NCBI GenBank assembly: GCA_947179325.1
Contig: CAMXAU010000008.1
Location: 39,061-103,060, forward strand
Direction of reading: 5' to 3'
From: an uncultured Bacteroidales bacterium
GTDB taxonomy: Bacteria; Bacteroidota; Bacteroidia; Bacteroidales; UBA932
DNA: 64,000 nucleotides
Shown: positions 54,737-63,633 of the stretch, in pieces
Layout: each line of letters begins with the position of its first letter
Position numbering within the stretch: the first letter of the stretch is position 1
Program-made: the position numbers and the translations under genes
The notes under the pieces: model-generated
What the model was told of the DNA's origin: nothing
The model's input: only the letters and a program-made list of their open reading frames with translations
The model's database searches: none

Positions 54737-57700
54737 ATGAAAAGAAAAGCAAGGGCGTGCGTGATGGCCATTGTCATCTTCGCCGCATGCAGCTTTCGCT
54801 GCTTTGGACAGATGAATGTAACTTCACCTGCCGCGACAGACTTCGTTAAATACGAGCGAATCCCTGTCAGCTACTTCAACGGCCTGCCTACCATCGACAT
54901 ACCGCTGTACACATTGGAAGTAAAAGATCTGAAGCTTCCGATTTATCTCTCATATTATGCTTCCGGCATCCGGCTGAACCAGTATCCCACCTGTGTGGGG
55001 CTTGGCTGGAATCTTAACGCGGGCGGGTGCATCACCCGTGTCGTCAATGGGATTCCGGACGAGACGTGCCTGAAGGATGTCCGTGATCAGACAGGCTATG
55101 GATATACAGGGACGAATCCGGGCTATTATTTCTCCTCTAAGCACTTAGACCGTGATGACTGGGCCTCTGAAAGCAGGCTCATAGATTATATCAATTCATC
55201 ACAGACGTTTAAATATGATCTTCAGCCGGATGAATTTGTCATCAATGCATACGGGGTGAGTGGAAGCGTATATTTTTACAGAGATGAAAATAATAACGTA
55301 AAAGCTAAAGTCAAAAGCAACAATGGAGAATCTTTTAGTGTTGAGCCACCTAAAGTCATAGAGAACCCCAAAACGTTTAAATTCCCTGGAGGCGGAGAGA
55401 AGCCCCTGGACTCATATAGAATATATGAACTTTTCTACGAATTTACTGTAATCAAGAGCGATGGAACGAAACTTATCTTTGGAGGAAGTGACGACAGTAT
55501 TGAATTCTATACGGAGAAATTTACCGAAGGATTTGCTGTGCCGGTACAAGTCGTGACCTATCTGTTGAAAACATGGCCCACCGCATGGATGCTTAGGGAG
55601 GTTATATCGCCTGACGGTAATAAAATGCACTTTGAATATCAGCGTAATGGCAGTCCTATTATACTTAGCGATGTCAGAACTGACTGTGCTGTATATGGAA
55701 TTAATGGAACTGCTGCATTGCTGCCGTCACAGAATATAGACAGAGGCTTGTCATTTATAGTTCAGCATCCAGTTTATCCAAAGTCAATTTCTACAGATGA
55801 CGGATTAAAGATTGAGTTTTTCCCATCTAAGGATAATGATTTAAGTACAGTAGGAAAACAGTATGAAGAATGGCTGCAATATTATGGCTTTTCGCGCATT
55901 AATGATAATGTGTGCTATGACGCCGAGGGAAGTTCATCGCGTATAGCATATGCTCCCCACAATTATTCACAGCAATTGAACATGATAATGGTGACATACA
56001 ATGATGAGCCTCAGCACTCTTTTAGATTTGGCTATACAGAGAATGCAAATGAAAGACTGAAACTCAATACTGTGTCCGTCCTGGGTAGCAGTGGTATAAC
56101 TGAACAGAAATACACATTAAAATATAATAGCCTTAAACTTCCAGCTTACAATGCCACTGTAACTGACAACTGGGGCTATTGGAATAATAAGGATTATAGA
56201 AAGACAGATATAGAAAATGATTTTTTTGGATTCCGTTCGGCAAATGAATATTATACAAAAGCGGAAGTCTTGACTGAGATACAATATCCAACAGGTGGCT
56301 GTGCCAAATTTGATTATGAACTTAATGACTATTCAAAGATAGCAACCCAGGCTCCTGATTTCGAGATCCTGGAGCAGAGCGGTAAAGCTGGAGGTCTCAG
56401 AATAAAGAGAATAACTTATTCTACAGATACAGCCTCATATATTCATTCATTTGAATATAAGAATGAAGACGGGGCATCATCTGGAATACTTTCTGGAATT
56501 CCTGTATATGTGGCGAATGGTGACAAGTATGATAAGTGTGAATATTCGTCATGGGAAGGGCTGACGTATTTCCATTATACCGCAGATATAGAACAGCGTT
56601 ATAAAATGTGGTCGGAAACATATATAAATGCCCTTGGCCTTACAACCGGCAATTACGTTACCTACAGCAGGGTAGTCGAGTCTGTCGGAGACGAAAAGCC
56701 CCTTGTCAAGGAGTACAGGTATACCAATCACAATAATTGGCCTGACACTGCAGATTTCAAGATGTACACCAATATAGATAATCTGTCGCTTGACAACAAA
56801 TTCACTTCACGTGAGCTGATGCGAGGCCTTCTTACTGATGAGATATGGTACAGTGAAGGCAAAAAGGTCAAGGAAATAAAGCAGGGCTACAGCAGCAATC
56901 CTGCAAGATTTGAAGATTATGCAAGAGCAATAGAGCAGTTCAGTATACCAGGTGTTCCAGGATACCTTATTAATATTCCTTTCGTCCGTTACACTCCCTT
57001 TAAGATCCTGACTTTCTATCCATATCTTGAAAGCCGTACTGAGACTCTCTATGACCCTTCTGGGCAGACCGTGATGTCAAGTGTTACGGAGAATTTCACA
57101 TACAACGGAAACCTGATGCCTACTCGGGTGACAAGAAACATGTCGGACGGCAGCATCGAGACACAGACCATGACATATCCGGACGATTACAATACTGACA
57201 TATTGAACCAGATGACAGGCAGGGGCATGGTTTCAAGCCCTGTAGAGTCCCTGACATATATTGACGGTGAGGTGACGGACGGCAGACTTGTGGAATATGA
57301 ACTTGACAACTCTATATTCTTCCCCCGCAGGACATGGACACTGGGCTTGACCGAAGGCCTTGACAGCACATCGTTCCAGAAATACACCGGAAGTATGCAT
57401 GACAGCCGGTATGAGATAGAGGCAGAAGTCATGGATGTTGACGATTCCGGCAATCCTCTTCTTGTGAAATCGGCAGACGGGACTCCGGTGTCTTATCAGT
57501 GGGGATATTCTTCCGTCTATCCCGTGGCCGTGGTGTCTGGTGCAGCGAATACATATAAGGCAGAAACTATCTTGGAACCGGAAATTCAGTCGCAAACAAT
57601 ATATCTGGATCCTAATAATATATACCAGAATGTCAGAACATATACATTTACTTCATGTGAATATGGAGATGTTACCCTTAATTTGATCGGTGCATTGGGA

Positions 57701-58939
57701 TATGACTGGTTTGTTCCTGGTACCTTTGATGGTCAATCGTTCGGCTTAGTGCAGATTCGCGGCTTGATGCCTATGGCAGAGCCATGGGACAAATATGTCG
57801 GCACCTATACGTATGAGGTCACTTTCCATAATGTGCCCAAAGGGACCCATACGTTGAGCATAGGCACTCCGGATATGCGGAAAGGCAGCTTTGGAACTGA
57901 CGGTGATATGGGACGTCTGTCATATTCCTATATGGGAGGTACTGTTCATGTCGAGAGTTCCGGACAGGATGAGTTCCTGTATGAGGGCTTTGAGTCTCGT
58001 GTAGGGCCAGACATATATCCTTTCGGTTATAATAGCGGCAAATGCTTTGTTGGAGAGTGCTATATAGAACTTAGTGGTGATTCCTCCAGGAGATACCTGC
58101 TTGACTACAGGGTATACAGGAACGGCAAGTGGGAATATGTAAGGATCTCTTTGCCAGGACGGTCTTATACAATAAATGAGGGTCTTAATCCTATTGATGA
58201 TGTGCGCGTCTGGCCTGAGGATGCAGATATTGAGACATATTCATGGTATCCTTTAATCGGGTTGCGTAGCCGCACTGACGCGGGAGGAGTCACGGAATCA
58301 TATGCTTATGATGTCTGTGGCAGGCTGCAGACGGTCAAAAACAATTCAGATGATATAACGGAACAGTATGTTTATAATTATGCTGGAAACTCACCTCAAG
58401 TATATGCTCCATATTATGGCAATGAAAGCATGAGTATGTATTTCTACAGCAACAGGTGCAGTGAGTCTGAGGGTTATTTCCCTCTACCTGTGAAATATAC
58501 CGTCCCTGCGTACAAATATACTTCAAGAGTTTCTCAGTCTGATGCAAACAGGATGGCTTTTGACGACCTATTGGTGAACGGCCAGAAATATGCCGATGCT
58601 AATGGCGAATGCGGATCATATAGGACCTATATAATAGTATATGTCTATAATTTGACTCCCGAGGCATATACGCTTGATTATTCATGGGGAGTTCAGGGCA
58701 GCATACAGCATCTGCAATTCAATATACCTGCTGGATATCTGACAGCGTCTTCAACAAAAATACCGGAGGATTATAAACCGACAATTATTTATGTGCCACG
58801 GCACAACTACAGAAGTGCATCGCTTTACAACGAGGAAGGTCAATCTGTGCCGTTTACGGCTGAATCAGGATATACGATAAATTTTTTCTATGACGAAGGC
58901 TACTATGATGAGAACAAAGACACGTATATAATCCAATAA
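54737..58939 (+). CDS. Large secreted RHS-type shell protein with DUF5977-like C-terminus
   Basis: The 1400-residue protein has a signal peptide (KRKARACVMAIVIFAACSF, cleaved near FGQ). Its N-terminal part (VSYFNGLPTIDIPLYTLEVK and VGLGWNLNAGGCITR) matches the beta-barrel N-terminal region common to Bacteroidota RHS-type proteins. YD-like repeats appear late (LRSRTDAGGVTESYAYDVCG at about residue 1175). Near residues 1250-1290, YTVPAYKYTSRVSQSDAN and NGQKYADANGEC resemble DUF5977. There is no toxin tip. Base composition is mosaic, with an AT-rich block around 55200-56600. The next RHS gene starts 12 bases after the stop. Confidence 0.8.
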   Translation: MKRKARACVMAIVIFAACSFRCFGQMNVTSPAATDFVKYERIPVSYFNGLPTIDIPLYTLEVKDLKLPIYLSYYASGIRLNQYPTCVGLGWNLNAGGCITRVVNGIPDETCLKDVRDQTGYGYTGTNPGYYFSSKHLDRDDWASESRLIDYINSSQTFKYDLQPDEFVINAYGVSGSVYFYRDENNNVKAKVKSNNGESFSVEPPKVIENPKTFKFPGGGEKPLDSYRIYELFYEFTVIKSDGTKLIFGGSDDSIEFYTEKFTEGFAVPVQVVTYLLKTWPTAWMLREVISPDGNKMHFEYQRNGSPIILSDVRTDCAVYGINGTAALLPSQNIDRGLSFIVQHPVYPKSISTDDGLKIEFFPSKDNDLSTVGKQYEEWLQYYGFSRINDNVCYDAEGSSSRIAYAPHNYSQQLNMIMVTYNDEPQHSFRFGYTENANERLKLNTVSVLGSSGITEQKYTLKYNSLKLPAYNATVTDNWGYWNNKDYRKTDIENDFFGFRSANEYYTKAEVLTEIQYPTGGCAKFDYELNDYSKIATQAPDFEILEQSGKAGGLRIKRITYSTDTASYIHSFEYKNEDGASSGILSGIPVYVANGDKYDKCEYSSWEGLTYFHYTADIEQRYKMWSETYINALGLTTGNYVTYSRVVESVGDEKPLVKEYRYTNHNNWPDTADFKMYTNIDNLSLDNKFTSRELMRGLLTDEIWYSEGKKVKEIKQGYSSNPARFEDYARAIEQFSIPGVPGYLINIPFVRYTPFKILTFYPYLESRTETLYDPSGQTVMSSVTENFTYNGNLMPTRVTRNMSDGSIETQTMTYPDDYNTDILNQMTGRGMVSSPVESLTYIDGEVTDGRLVEYELDNSIFFPRRTWTLGLTEGLDSTSFQKYTGSMHDSRYEIEAEVMDVDDSGNPLLVKSADGTPVSYQWGYSSVYPVAVVSGAANTYKAETILEPEIQSQTIYLDPNNIYQNVRTYTFTSCEYGDVTLNLIGALGYDWFVPGTFDGQSFGLVQIRGLMPMAEPWDKYVGTYTYEVTFHNVPKGTHTLSIGTPDMRKGSFGTDGDMGRLSYSYMGGTVHVESSGQDEFLYEGFESRVGPDIYPFGYNSGKCFVGECYIELSGDSSRRYLLDYRVYRNGKWEYVRISLPGRSYTINEGLNPIDDVRVWPEDADIETYSWYPLIGLRSRTDAGGVTESYAYDVCGRLQTVKNNSDDITEQYVYNYAGNSPQVYAPYYGNESMSMYFYSNRCSESEGYFPLPVKYTVPAYKYTSRVSQSDANRMAFDDLLVNGQKYADANGECGSYRTYIIVYVYNLTPEAYTLDYSWGVQGSIQHLQFNIPAGYLTASSTKIPEDYKPTIIYVPRHNYRSASLYNEEGQSVPFTAESGYTINFFYDEGYYDENKDTYIIQ

Positions 58940-58951
58940 AGACAAAAATCC

Positions 58952-61900
58952 ATGAAAACGATATATAAATCCATTTCAGTCCTGGCAATATTAGTATGCC
59001 ATCTGACAAATATATATGCCCAATCCGGCCCTGACTATAGTCACAATTTTGTAGTCGGCACTGTAGTCCGCGTTTCCGGTGCGAAGGATACCGCTGCGGT
59101 GAACGCCTTGCCGTCCGAGGGTGCGATGAGAACGGTGAACTATTATGACGGCCTTGGCTTTCCTTCCCAGACAGTCTCTGTCGGTGCCGTGGGAGGTGGG
59201 ACGCATGACCTTGTGCAGCATAAGGAGTATGACCGTTATATGCGTGAGAGCAAGATCTTCCTGCCTTATGCAGACCTGGCTGGCGGATCAGGTCAGGGCT
59301 TTCGTGACGGTGCCGGTGCGGCGACTGCTGCGTTCTACCGTGACGGTTCCCTGACCGGGATGTCTCCAGATTCCGCTCCATGGTCTGTGACTGTCTACGG
59401 CAACAGCACGCTTGACAGAGTTCTGGAGCAGGGCTTTCCCGGTGAGGTGTGGCAGCCAGCCGACCACCGCACAGACACTTCCGGACGCACTCAGGTCTAC
59501 GGGTATGGCACATGCTCTTCTTCCGGTGATGATGTGGTAAGGCTGTGGAAGGTGGCCTCCGGCGGTATCTCCTCTTCCGGCAATTATGTTCCCGGGCGTC
59601 TTGTGCGTCAGACGCTCATGGGCGAGAACTGGCTTTCCGGGCGTGACGGGACCGTTGACGTCTATACCGACTATTCCGGCAACACGGTTCTTGAACGCCG
59701 GTGGCTGTCCGAGGGTGGCGTTGACAGGGCCCTTGACACGTACTATGTGTATGATGTGCTCGGCAGACTGCGCTATGTTCTTCCTCCTCTTCTTTGCGAT
59801 GCCCTGTCAGGCGTTTCCTCTGCATCGGATGATGATGCCGGCATGAGGGCCTACGCTTATGTGTATCGCTATAACGGTTTCGGCGAGTGCATCTGGAAAC
59901 GTCTTCCTGGATGTTCTCCCGTGACGATGCAGTATGACAGACATCACCGCCTCGTGCTCAGCCAGGACGGGAACCAGGCGGTCTCCGGCGAGTGGACGTC
60001 TGTCTGGTATGACGGCCTGGGACGCCCCTGTGTTAGGGCTTGCGGTTCTCTGCCTTATTCCGGCGATGTGTCCGGCACAGAGTTCACTGCGTCATATTCC
60101 GGTGAATCAGGCCATGTCTGCGGCTATGTCCTGAGCCATTCACTCCCTTCCGGCTCTGAGCTTGTTGATGTCACTTATTATGACAATTATGACTTCATTT
60201 CCCTTGCGCCCGAGTCCTGCCGTGACAGCCTTCGCGCTTATGTGCTGAAGCCTGTGGTGGTGAAGCCTCCGAAGCCGTCAGGCAATGCTGCAGCTGCCCT
60301 TGCTGAACCTTCCTCCGTTGCCATCCTTCCTCCTGTATGGGACAGCATTATTGTTGCACCTCCTGTTGCTCCATTCCCTCCTGTGAGGGACAGCACACTT
60401 ATAAAGGACAGCGCAACCCTTACTCCTGTCCCATTGCCTGTACTGAAGTTGCCCGTTGTTACGACGGAGTACGACCGCTATGGCAGTTCGCGTGTGACCG
60501 GCCGTGTGGTCTGGACTGTGGGTGATGTGCGTGACGCCCTGTATTCCTCCTGCTATTATGACGACCGCGGACTTGTGGTCCAGTCGCATTCCCTGAACCA
60601 GCTTGGCGGCTGGGACAGCGAAAAGACGGTTTATTCGTTCACATGTCAGCCTGTCAGCCGTACCCTGTCGCATAGTGTAGGCACCGTGTCTTCCGTGTCG
60701 GGTGATGTACTTCCTGATGCAGTGGCTCTTGGCAATCCTTTGGTTGAGCGTTATACCTATACTTATGACAACATGGACCGCCCTCTGAAGATTACTCACC
60801 GGCTTGGCAGCGGCCCGGAGACAGCCCTTGCAGACTGTTCCTACGACAATCTCTGCCGCCTGTCCTCTGATGGGCGCAATGGTGCTGAGCCGCTGCTGAC
60901 GGACTATTCCTACAACATCCGGTCATGGCAGACAGGCTTGTCAAGCGGTGTTTTCAGTGAGGGCCTTTACTATAATGACCCGGAAGGCTGCGGTGCATCT
61001 TCGTCTGCGCGGTTCGACGGCAGCCTCTCCGCCTCGGTGCGTTCTTTCGGCGGCGGCGTGAAGTGCGGGTACGGTTACTCTTATGACGGCCTCGGTCGTG
61101 TGACGGGAGCCGAATGGCTCGCTGACGGTGCTCCTGCTTCCGGTTATGGCGCATCGTATTCTTATGACGGCCAGGGGAACGTGCTGTCCGTGGCACGTGA
61201 TAGTGGAGAGTCTGCTGCGGCCGGTGACGATTTGATGATGGCTTACAGCGGGAACCGTCTCCATGCGATGTCTGACCACGGCGGCAGCATGATACCGGAC
61301 CATTTGGCGGGTAGTGTCCCTTCCGGCATGACGCAGTACGCCTACGATGCGAACGGGAACATGACACGCGACCTGAACAGCGGCCTGACGGTGATGTCCT
61401 ACAACCGCATGAATCTTCCTGAGGAACTGATTTGTGCCTCTTCTGACGGCGTGCACAGCATCCGTTACCTGTACAGCCCTGACGGCATGAAGCTCCGCGT
61501 GAGCAGTTCCGGCCCTAGCGGTGTATCCGATGTCACGGACTATGCTTCGAACGTGGTGTACCGCGGCGGTTCTGTGGAGCGGATTCTGGTGCCAGGCGGC
61601 TATGTGGCTGACGGCAGCTACCGGTTCTTCGTGACTGACCACCTGGGCAGTGTCCGTGCTGTTGCCGACTCTGAGGGCAATGTGCTGGAGGCTTATGACT
61701 ACTATCCTTACGGTGTGGAGTTTCCGGATGGTGCTGCTTCGGGAAGCGGTGTGGCGGTCGGTGGTGATGCTGATGCTGTAGCGTCGGATGTGGTTGCAGT
61801 GCAGCCAGGCGTTTCTGATGGCGCAACTGGTTCGGGGACTGTTCCTGACGGTCTTGGCGTGACGATCCAGCCCTACCGTTTCAACGGCAAGGAGTCCCAG

Positions 61901-62629
61901 AAGTTCGCCGGCCTTCCATACCTTGACTACGGCGCGAGGTTCTACCACCCTCTGTCCTCCCGCTGGACAACAATGGACCCAATGTCGGAAAAGTATTATT
62001 CTGTCAGTCCTTATGCGTTCTGTTCCAATAATCCTGTTAACTTTGTGGATTGGGATGGGATGGATATTTGGGAACTTGATAATATGGGTAATGTAGTCAA
62101 TAGAATTGAGGATAAAGAAAAAGATGCCTTCCATATTGTTGAGAAGAATGCAGATGGTGAGTGGAAACGGACAGGAAATGAGATTAGTTTTGAATATGGA
62201 ACGATTGGAGCTACGCATGAGGTAACTGTTAAAACGGACAAAGGGGAAGAACTTACTCTCACTATGTTTGAAGTCAATGGAGATGCTAATGCACAGCAAC
62301 TGTTTGAATTTATGGCCAATCCGGAGGTCGCTGATGTCGAATGGGAACACGTAAAGATTGGCTTTGAGGATTCCGGAAGGAATGTAGTCGGGAACAGTCA
62401 TGTGGAAGGGCAAACCGGTATCATCGGGTATCTGTTTACTACAGGCTATACAATAAGGGAGTCTAATCATAATCATCCTTCCAGGAAAGGAGCTTCGGAT
62501 AATGACTTGCTATTAGCTAAAATGGTACAGGGTGCACAGCCAAAGAGTAAATTTAATGTATATGTGCATCCTGGTATTTACGTAGGGTTTGACAAAAACT
62601 CAATAGTGGATAAAAAGACGATATATTAA
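58952..62629 (+). CDS. RHS-core polymorphic toxin with C-terminal JAB-like metalloprotease tip
   Basis: The 1225-residue secreted protein has a signal peptide (ending NIYAQ), an N-terminal DUF6443-like part (residues about 25-130), a Pro-rich insert (about 431-500), many YD repeats, and the RHS-associated core at 975-1036 (YRFNGKESQKFAGLPYLDYG to NNPVNFVDWDGMD). The variable tip is residues 1037-1225; it contains His1173-Asn-His1175-Pro and Ser1182-x-x-Asp1185, the JAB/MPN zinc-metalloprotease pattern, with a possible catalytic Glu in DVEWEHVKIG. The spacing between His1175 and Ser1182 is one residue shorter than in canonical JAB. The tip sequence is clearly more AT-rich than the core, a sign of replacement. 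I relate it to the JAB-like toxin families of polymorphic toxins from memory; no search was possible. Confidence 0.85.
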   Translation: MKTIYKSISVLAILVCHLTNIYAQSGPDYSHNFVVGTVVRVSGAKDTAAVNALPSEGAMRTVNYYDGLGFPSQTVSVGAVGGGTHDLVQHKEYDRYMRESKIFLPYADLAGGSGQGFRDGAGAATAAFYRDGSLTGMSPDSAPWSVTVYGNSTLDRVLEQGFPGEVWQPADHRTDTSGRTQVYGYGTCSSSGDDVVRLWKVASGGISSSGNYVPGRLVRQTLMGENWLSGRDGTVDVYTDYSGNTVLERRWLSEGGVDRALDTYYVYDVLGRLRYVLPPLLCDALSGVSSASDDDAGMRAYAYVYRYNGFGECIWKRLPGCSPVTMQYDRHHRLVLSQDGNQAVSGEWTSVWYDGLGRPCVRACGSLPYSGDVSGTEFTASYSGESGHVCGYVLSHSLPSGSELVDVTYYDNYDFISLAPESCRDSLRAYVLKPVVVKPPKPSGNAAAALAEPSSVAILPPVWDSIIVAPPVAPFPPVRDSTLIKDSATLTPVPLPVLKLPVVTTEYDRYGSSRVTGRVVWTVGDVRDALYSSCYYDDRGLVVQSHSLNQLGGWDSEKTVYSFTCQPVSRTLSHSVGTVSSVSGDVLPDAVALGNPLVERYTYTYDNMDRPLKITHRLGSGPETALADCSYDNLCRLSSDGRNGAEPLLTDYSYNIRSWQTGLSSGVFSEGLYYNDPEGCGASSSARFDGSLSASVRSFGGGVKCGYGYSYDGLGRVTGAEWLADGAPASGYGASYSYDGQGNVLSVARDSGESAAAGDDLMMAYSGNRLHAMSDHGGSMIPDHLAGSVPSGMTQYAYDANGNMTRDLNSGLTVMSYNRMNLPEELICASSDGVHSIRYLYSPDGMKLRVSSSGPSGVSDVTDYASNVVYRGGSVERILVPGGYVADGSYRFFVTDHLGSVRAVADSEGNVLEAYDYYPYGVEFPDGAASGSGVAVGGDADAVASDVVAVQPGVSDGATGSGTVPDGLGVTIQPYRFNGKESQKFAGLPYLDYGARFYHPLSSRWTTMDPMSEKYYSVSPYAFCSNNPVNFVDWDGMDIWELDNMGNVVNRIEDKEKDAFHIVEKNADGEWKRTGNEISFEYGTIGATHEVTVKTDKGEELTLTMFEVNGDANAQQLFEFMANPEVADVEWEHVKIGFEDSGRNVVGNSHVEGQTGIIGYLFTTGYTIRESNHNHPSRKGASDNDLLLAKMVQGAQPKSKFNVYVHPGIYVGFDKNSIVDKKTIY

Positions 62630-62645
62630 CTGTCAAACAAAAAAT

Positions 62646-63389
62646 ATGAAAAGGATATTGGTCGCAATCATTTTAGTCTTTCTGTCGTTGCCATTTTGGG
62701 GACGGGATTATGGTGTATCCAAGGAACGGAGCATGGCAGACTCAAATGTCTCCTCTGTATGTCTGTCGGAATATCAAAAAGATAAACCCCAAGAACGCAA
62801 TTATTTGACAATCAAGGAATACAAAAACAAAGATTACATCAATGTCCGTAATGTCCGTCTTCTGGAATATGAATTGCGTGACAGCAGTATGGCTGATTTG
62901 ATTTCAAGGTTCATAGAGGCGGAAAAGCATCAGCAGTATTATGATAAGGATGGGTACATATTACTTTGCAAGGAGACACCGACCATCTGGACTTTGATGT
63001 CTATATTCCCTAACATGTACTCTTTTTCTTATTATGGTTACGGTTCGTATGACGGTGTATTGTATCTGGATAATCATACTTTTATAGTATCATTTAAAAA
63101 GTATGACCCTTATCCATTTATTCCTACAGGAAACAGGAGATATCTTGAGTTCCTTGACTATAATCAGCCGAAATTTGGAATAAAAGACGGTACATATTAT
63201 TATTACACCATGCCAGACCCATATGAAGATGATTATCCAATCTGGTGGGTCAGGTATGATAAGGACCACTATGAGCTTATGGAAAAGCCAGGAGTGATTT
63301 ACCGCTTCCCTTCATCAGAAGTTCTGCCGAAGATAGATTTCAATTTGAATCCCAAGGCAGAATCTGATGTCCTGATAAAGGTTTTGTAG
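62646..63389 (+). CDS. Putative immunity protein for the JAB-like tip, with signal peptide
   Basis: The 247-residue protein starts 16 bases after the toxin stop. Its N-terminus KRILVAIILVFLSLPFWGRD is a likely signal peptide, so the mature protein would be outside the cytoplasm. The rest is rich in Tyr and charged residues (SFSYYGYGSYDGVLYLDNHT, DGTYYYYTMPDPYEDDYPIW) and I recognise no family. The AT-rich composition matches the toxin tip, and position directly behind the toxin is the usual place of the cognate immunity gene. Function is inferred from context only. Confidence 0.6.
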   Translation: MKRILVAIILVFLSLPFWGRDYGVSKERSMADSNVSSVCLSEYQKDKPQERNYLTIKEYKNKDYINVRNVRLLEYELRDSSMADLISRFIEAEKHQQYYDKDGYILLCKETPTIWTLMSIFPNMYSFSYYGYGSYDGVLYLDNHTFIVSFKKYDPYPFIPTGNRRYLEFLDYNQPKFGIKDGTYYYYTMPDPYEDDYPIWWVRYDKDHYELMEKPGVIYRFPSSEVLPKIDFNLNPKAESDVLIKVL

Positions 63390-63556
63390 ATGGCTGTCAA
63401 AGTAGATAAATAGGAATATAGGATAAAATTTTCCAGTACGTCCTTTGCTTTAACAATGTTTGGAGAATACGTGATAAATGACAGGTGACAATGAAAAAAT
63501 CAATTTACTAATAGAACCTTAATGAGCATCCCTTATGGACGGGAGTATAAGCAGTG

Positions 63557-63600
63557 AAGTTCACCCCGAAAGTTTATTGTCAAGCTTTCAGGGTGAACTT
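63557..63600 (+). terminator. Long hairpin after the putative immunity gene
   Basis: AAGTTCACCC, then GAAAG, pair with CTTTC, then GGGTGAACTT, with single-base interruptions. It has no long T run (only TTTA), so its role as terminator is probable but not certain. The 240 bases between the immunity gene and the orphan core hold nothing else that I recognise. Confidence 0.55.
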
Positions 63601-63633
63601 TAATGTTAAGGCTATTTTTCCTGCGGCGATCTG

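Noticed and set aside
58854..59513. Minus-strand open frame of 219 codons
   Set aside because: Antisense to the junction of the two RHS genes, with low-complexity His/Arg/Ser-rich translation; a shadow.
60941..62476. Long open frame of 511 codons on the minus strand
   Set aside because: It lies wholly antisense to the RHS toxin gene. Its product is rich in His and Arg with no recognisable domain, an expected shadow of GC-rich YD-repeat codons.
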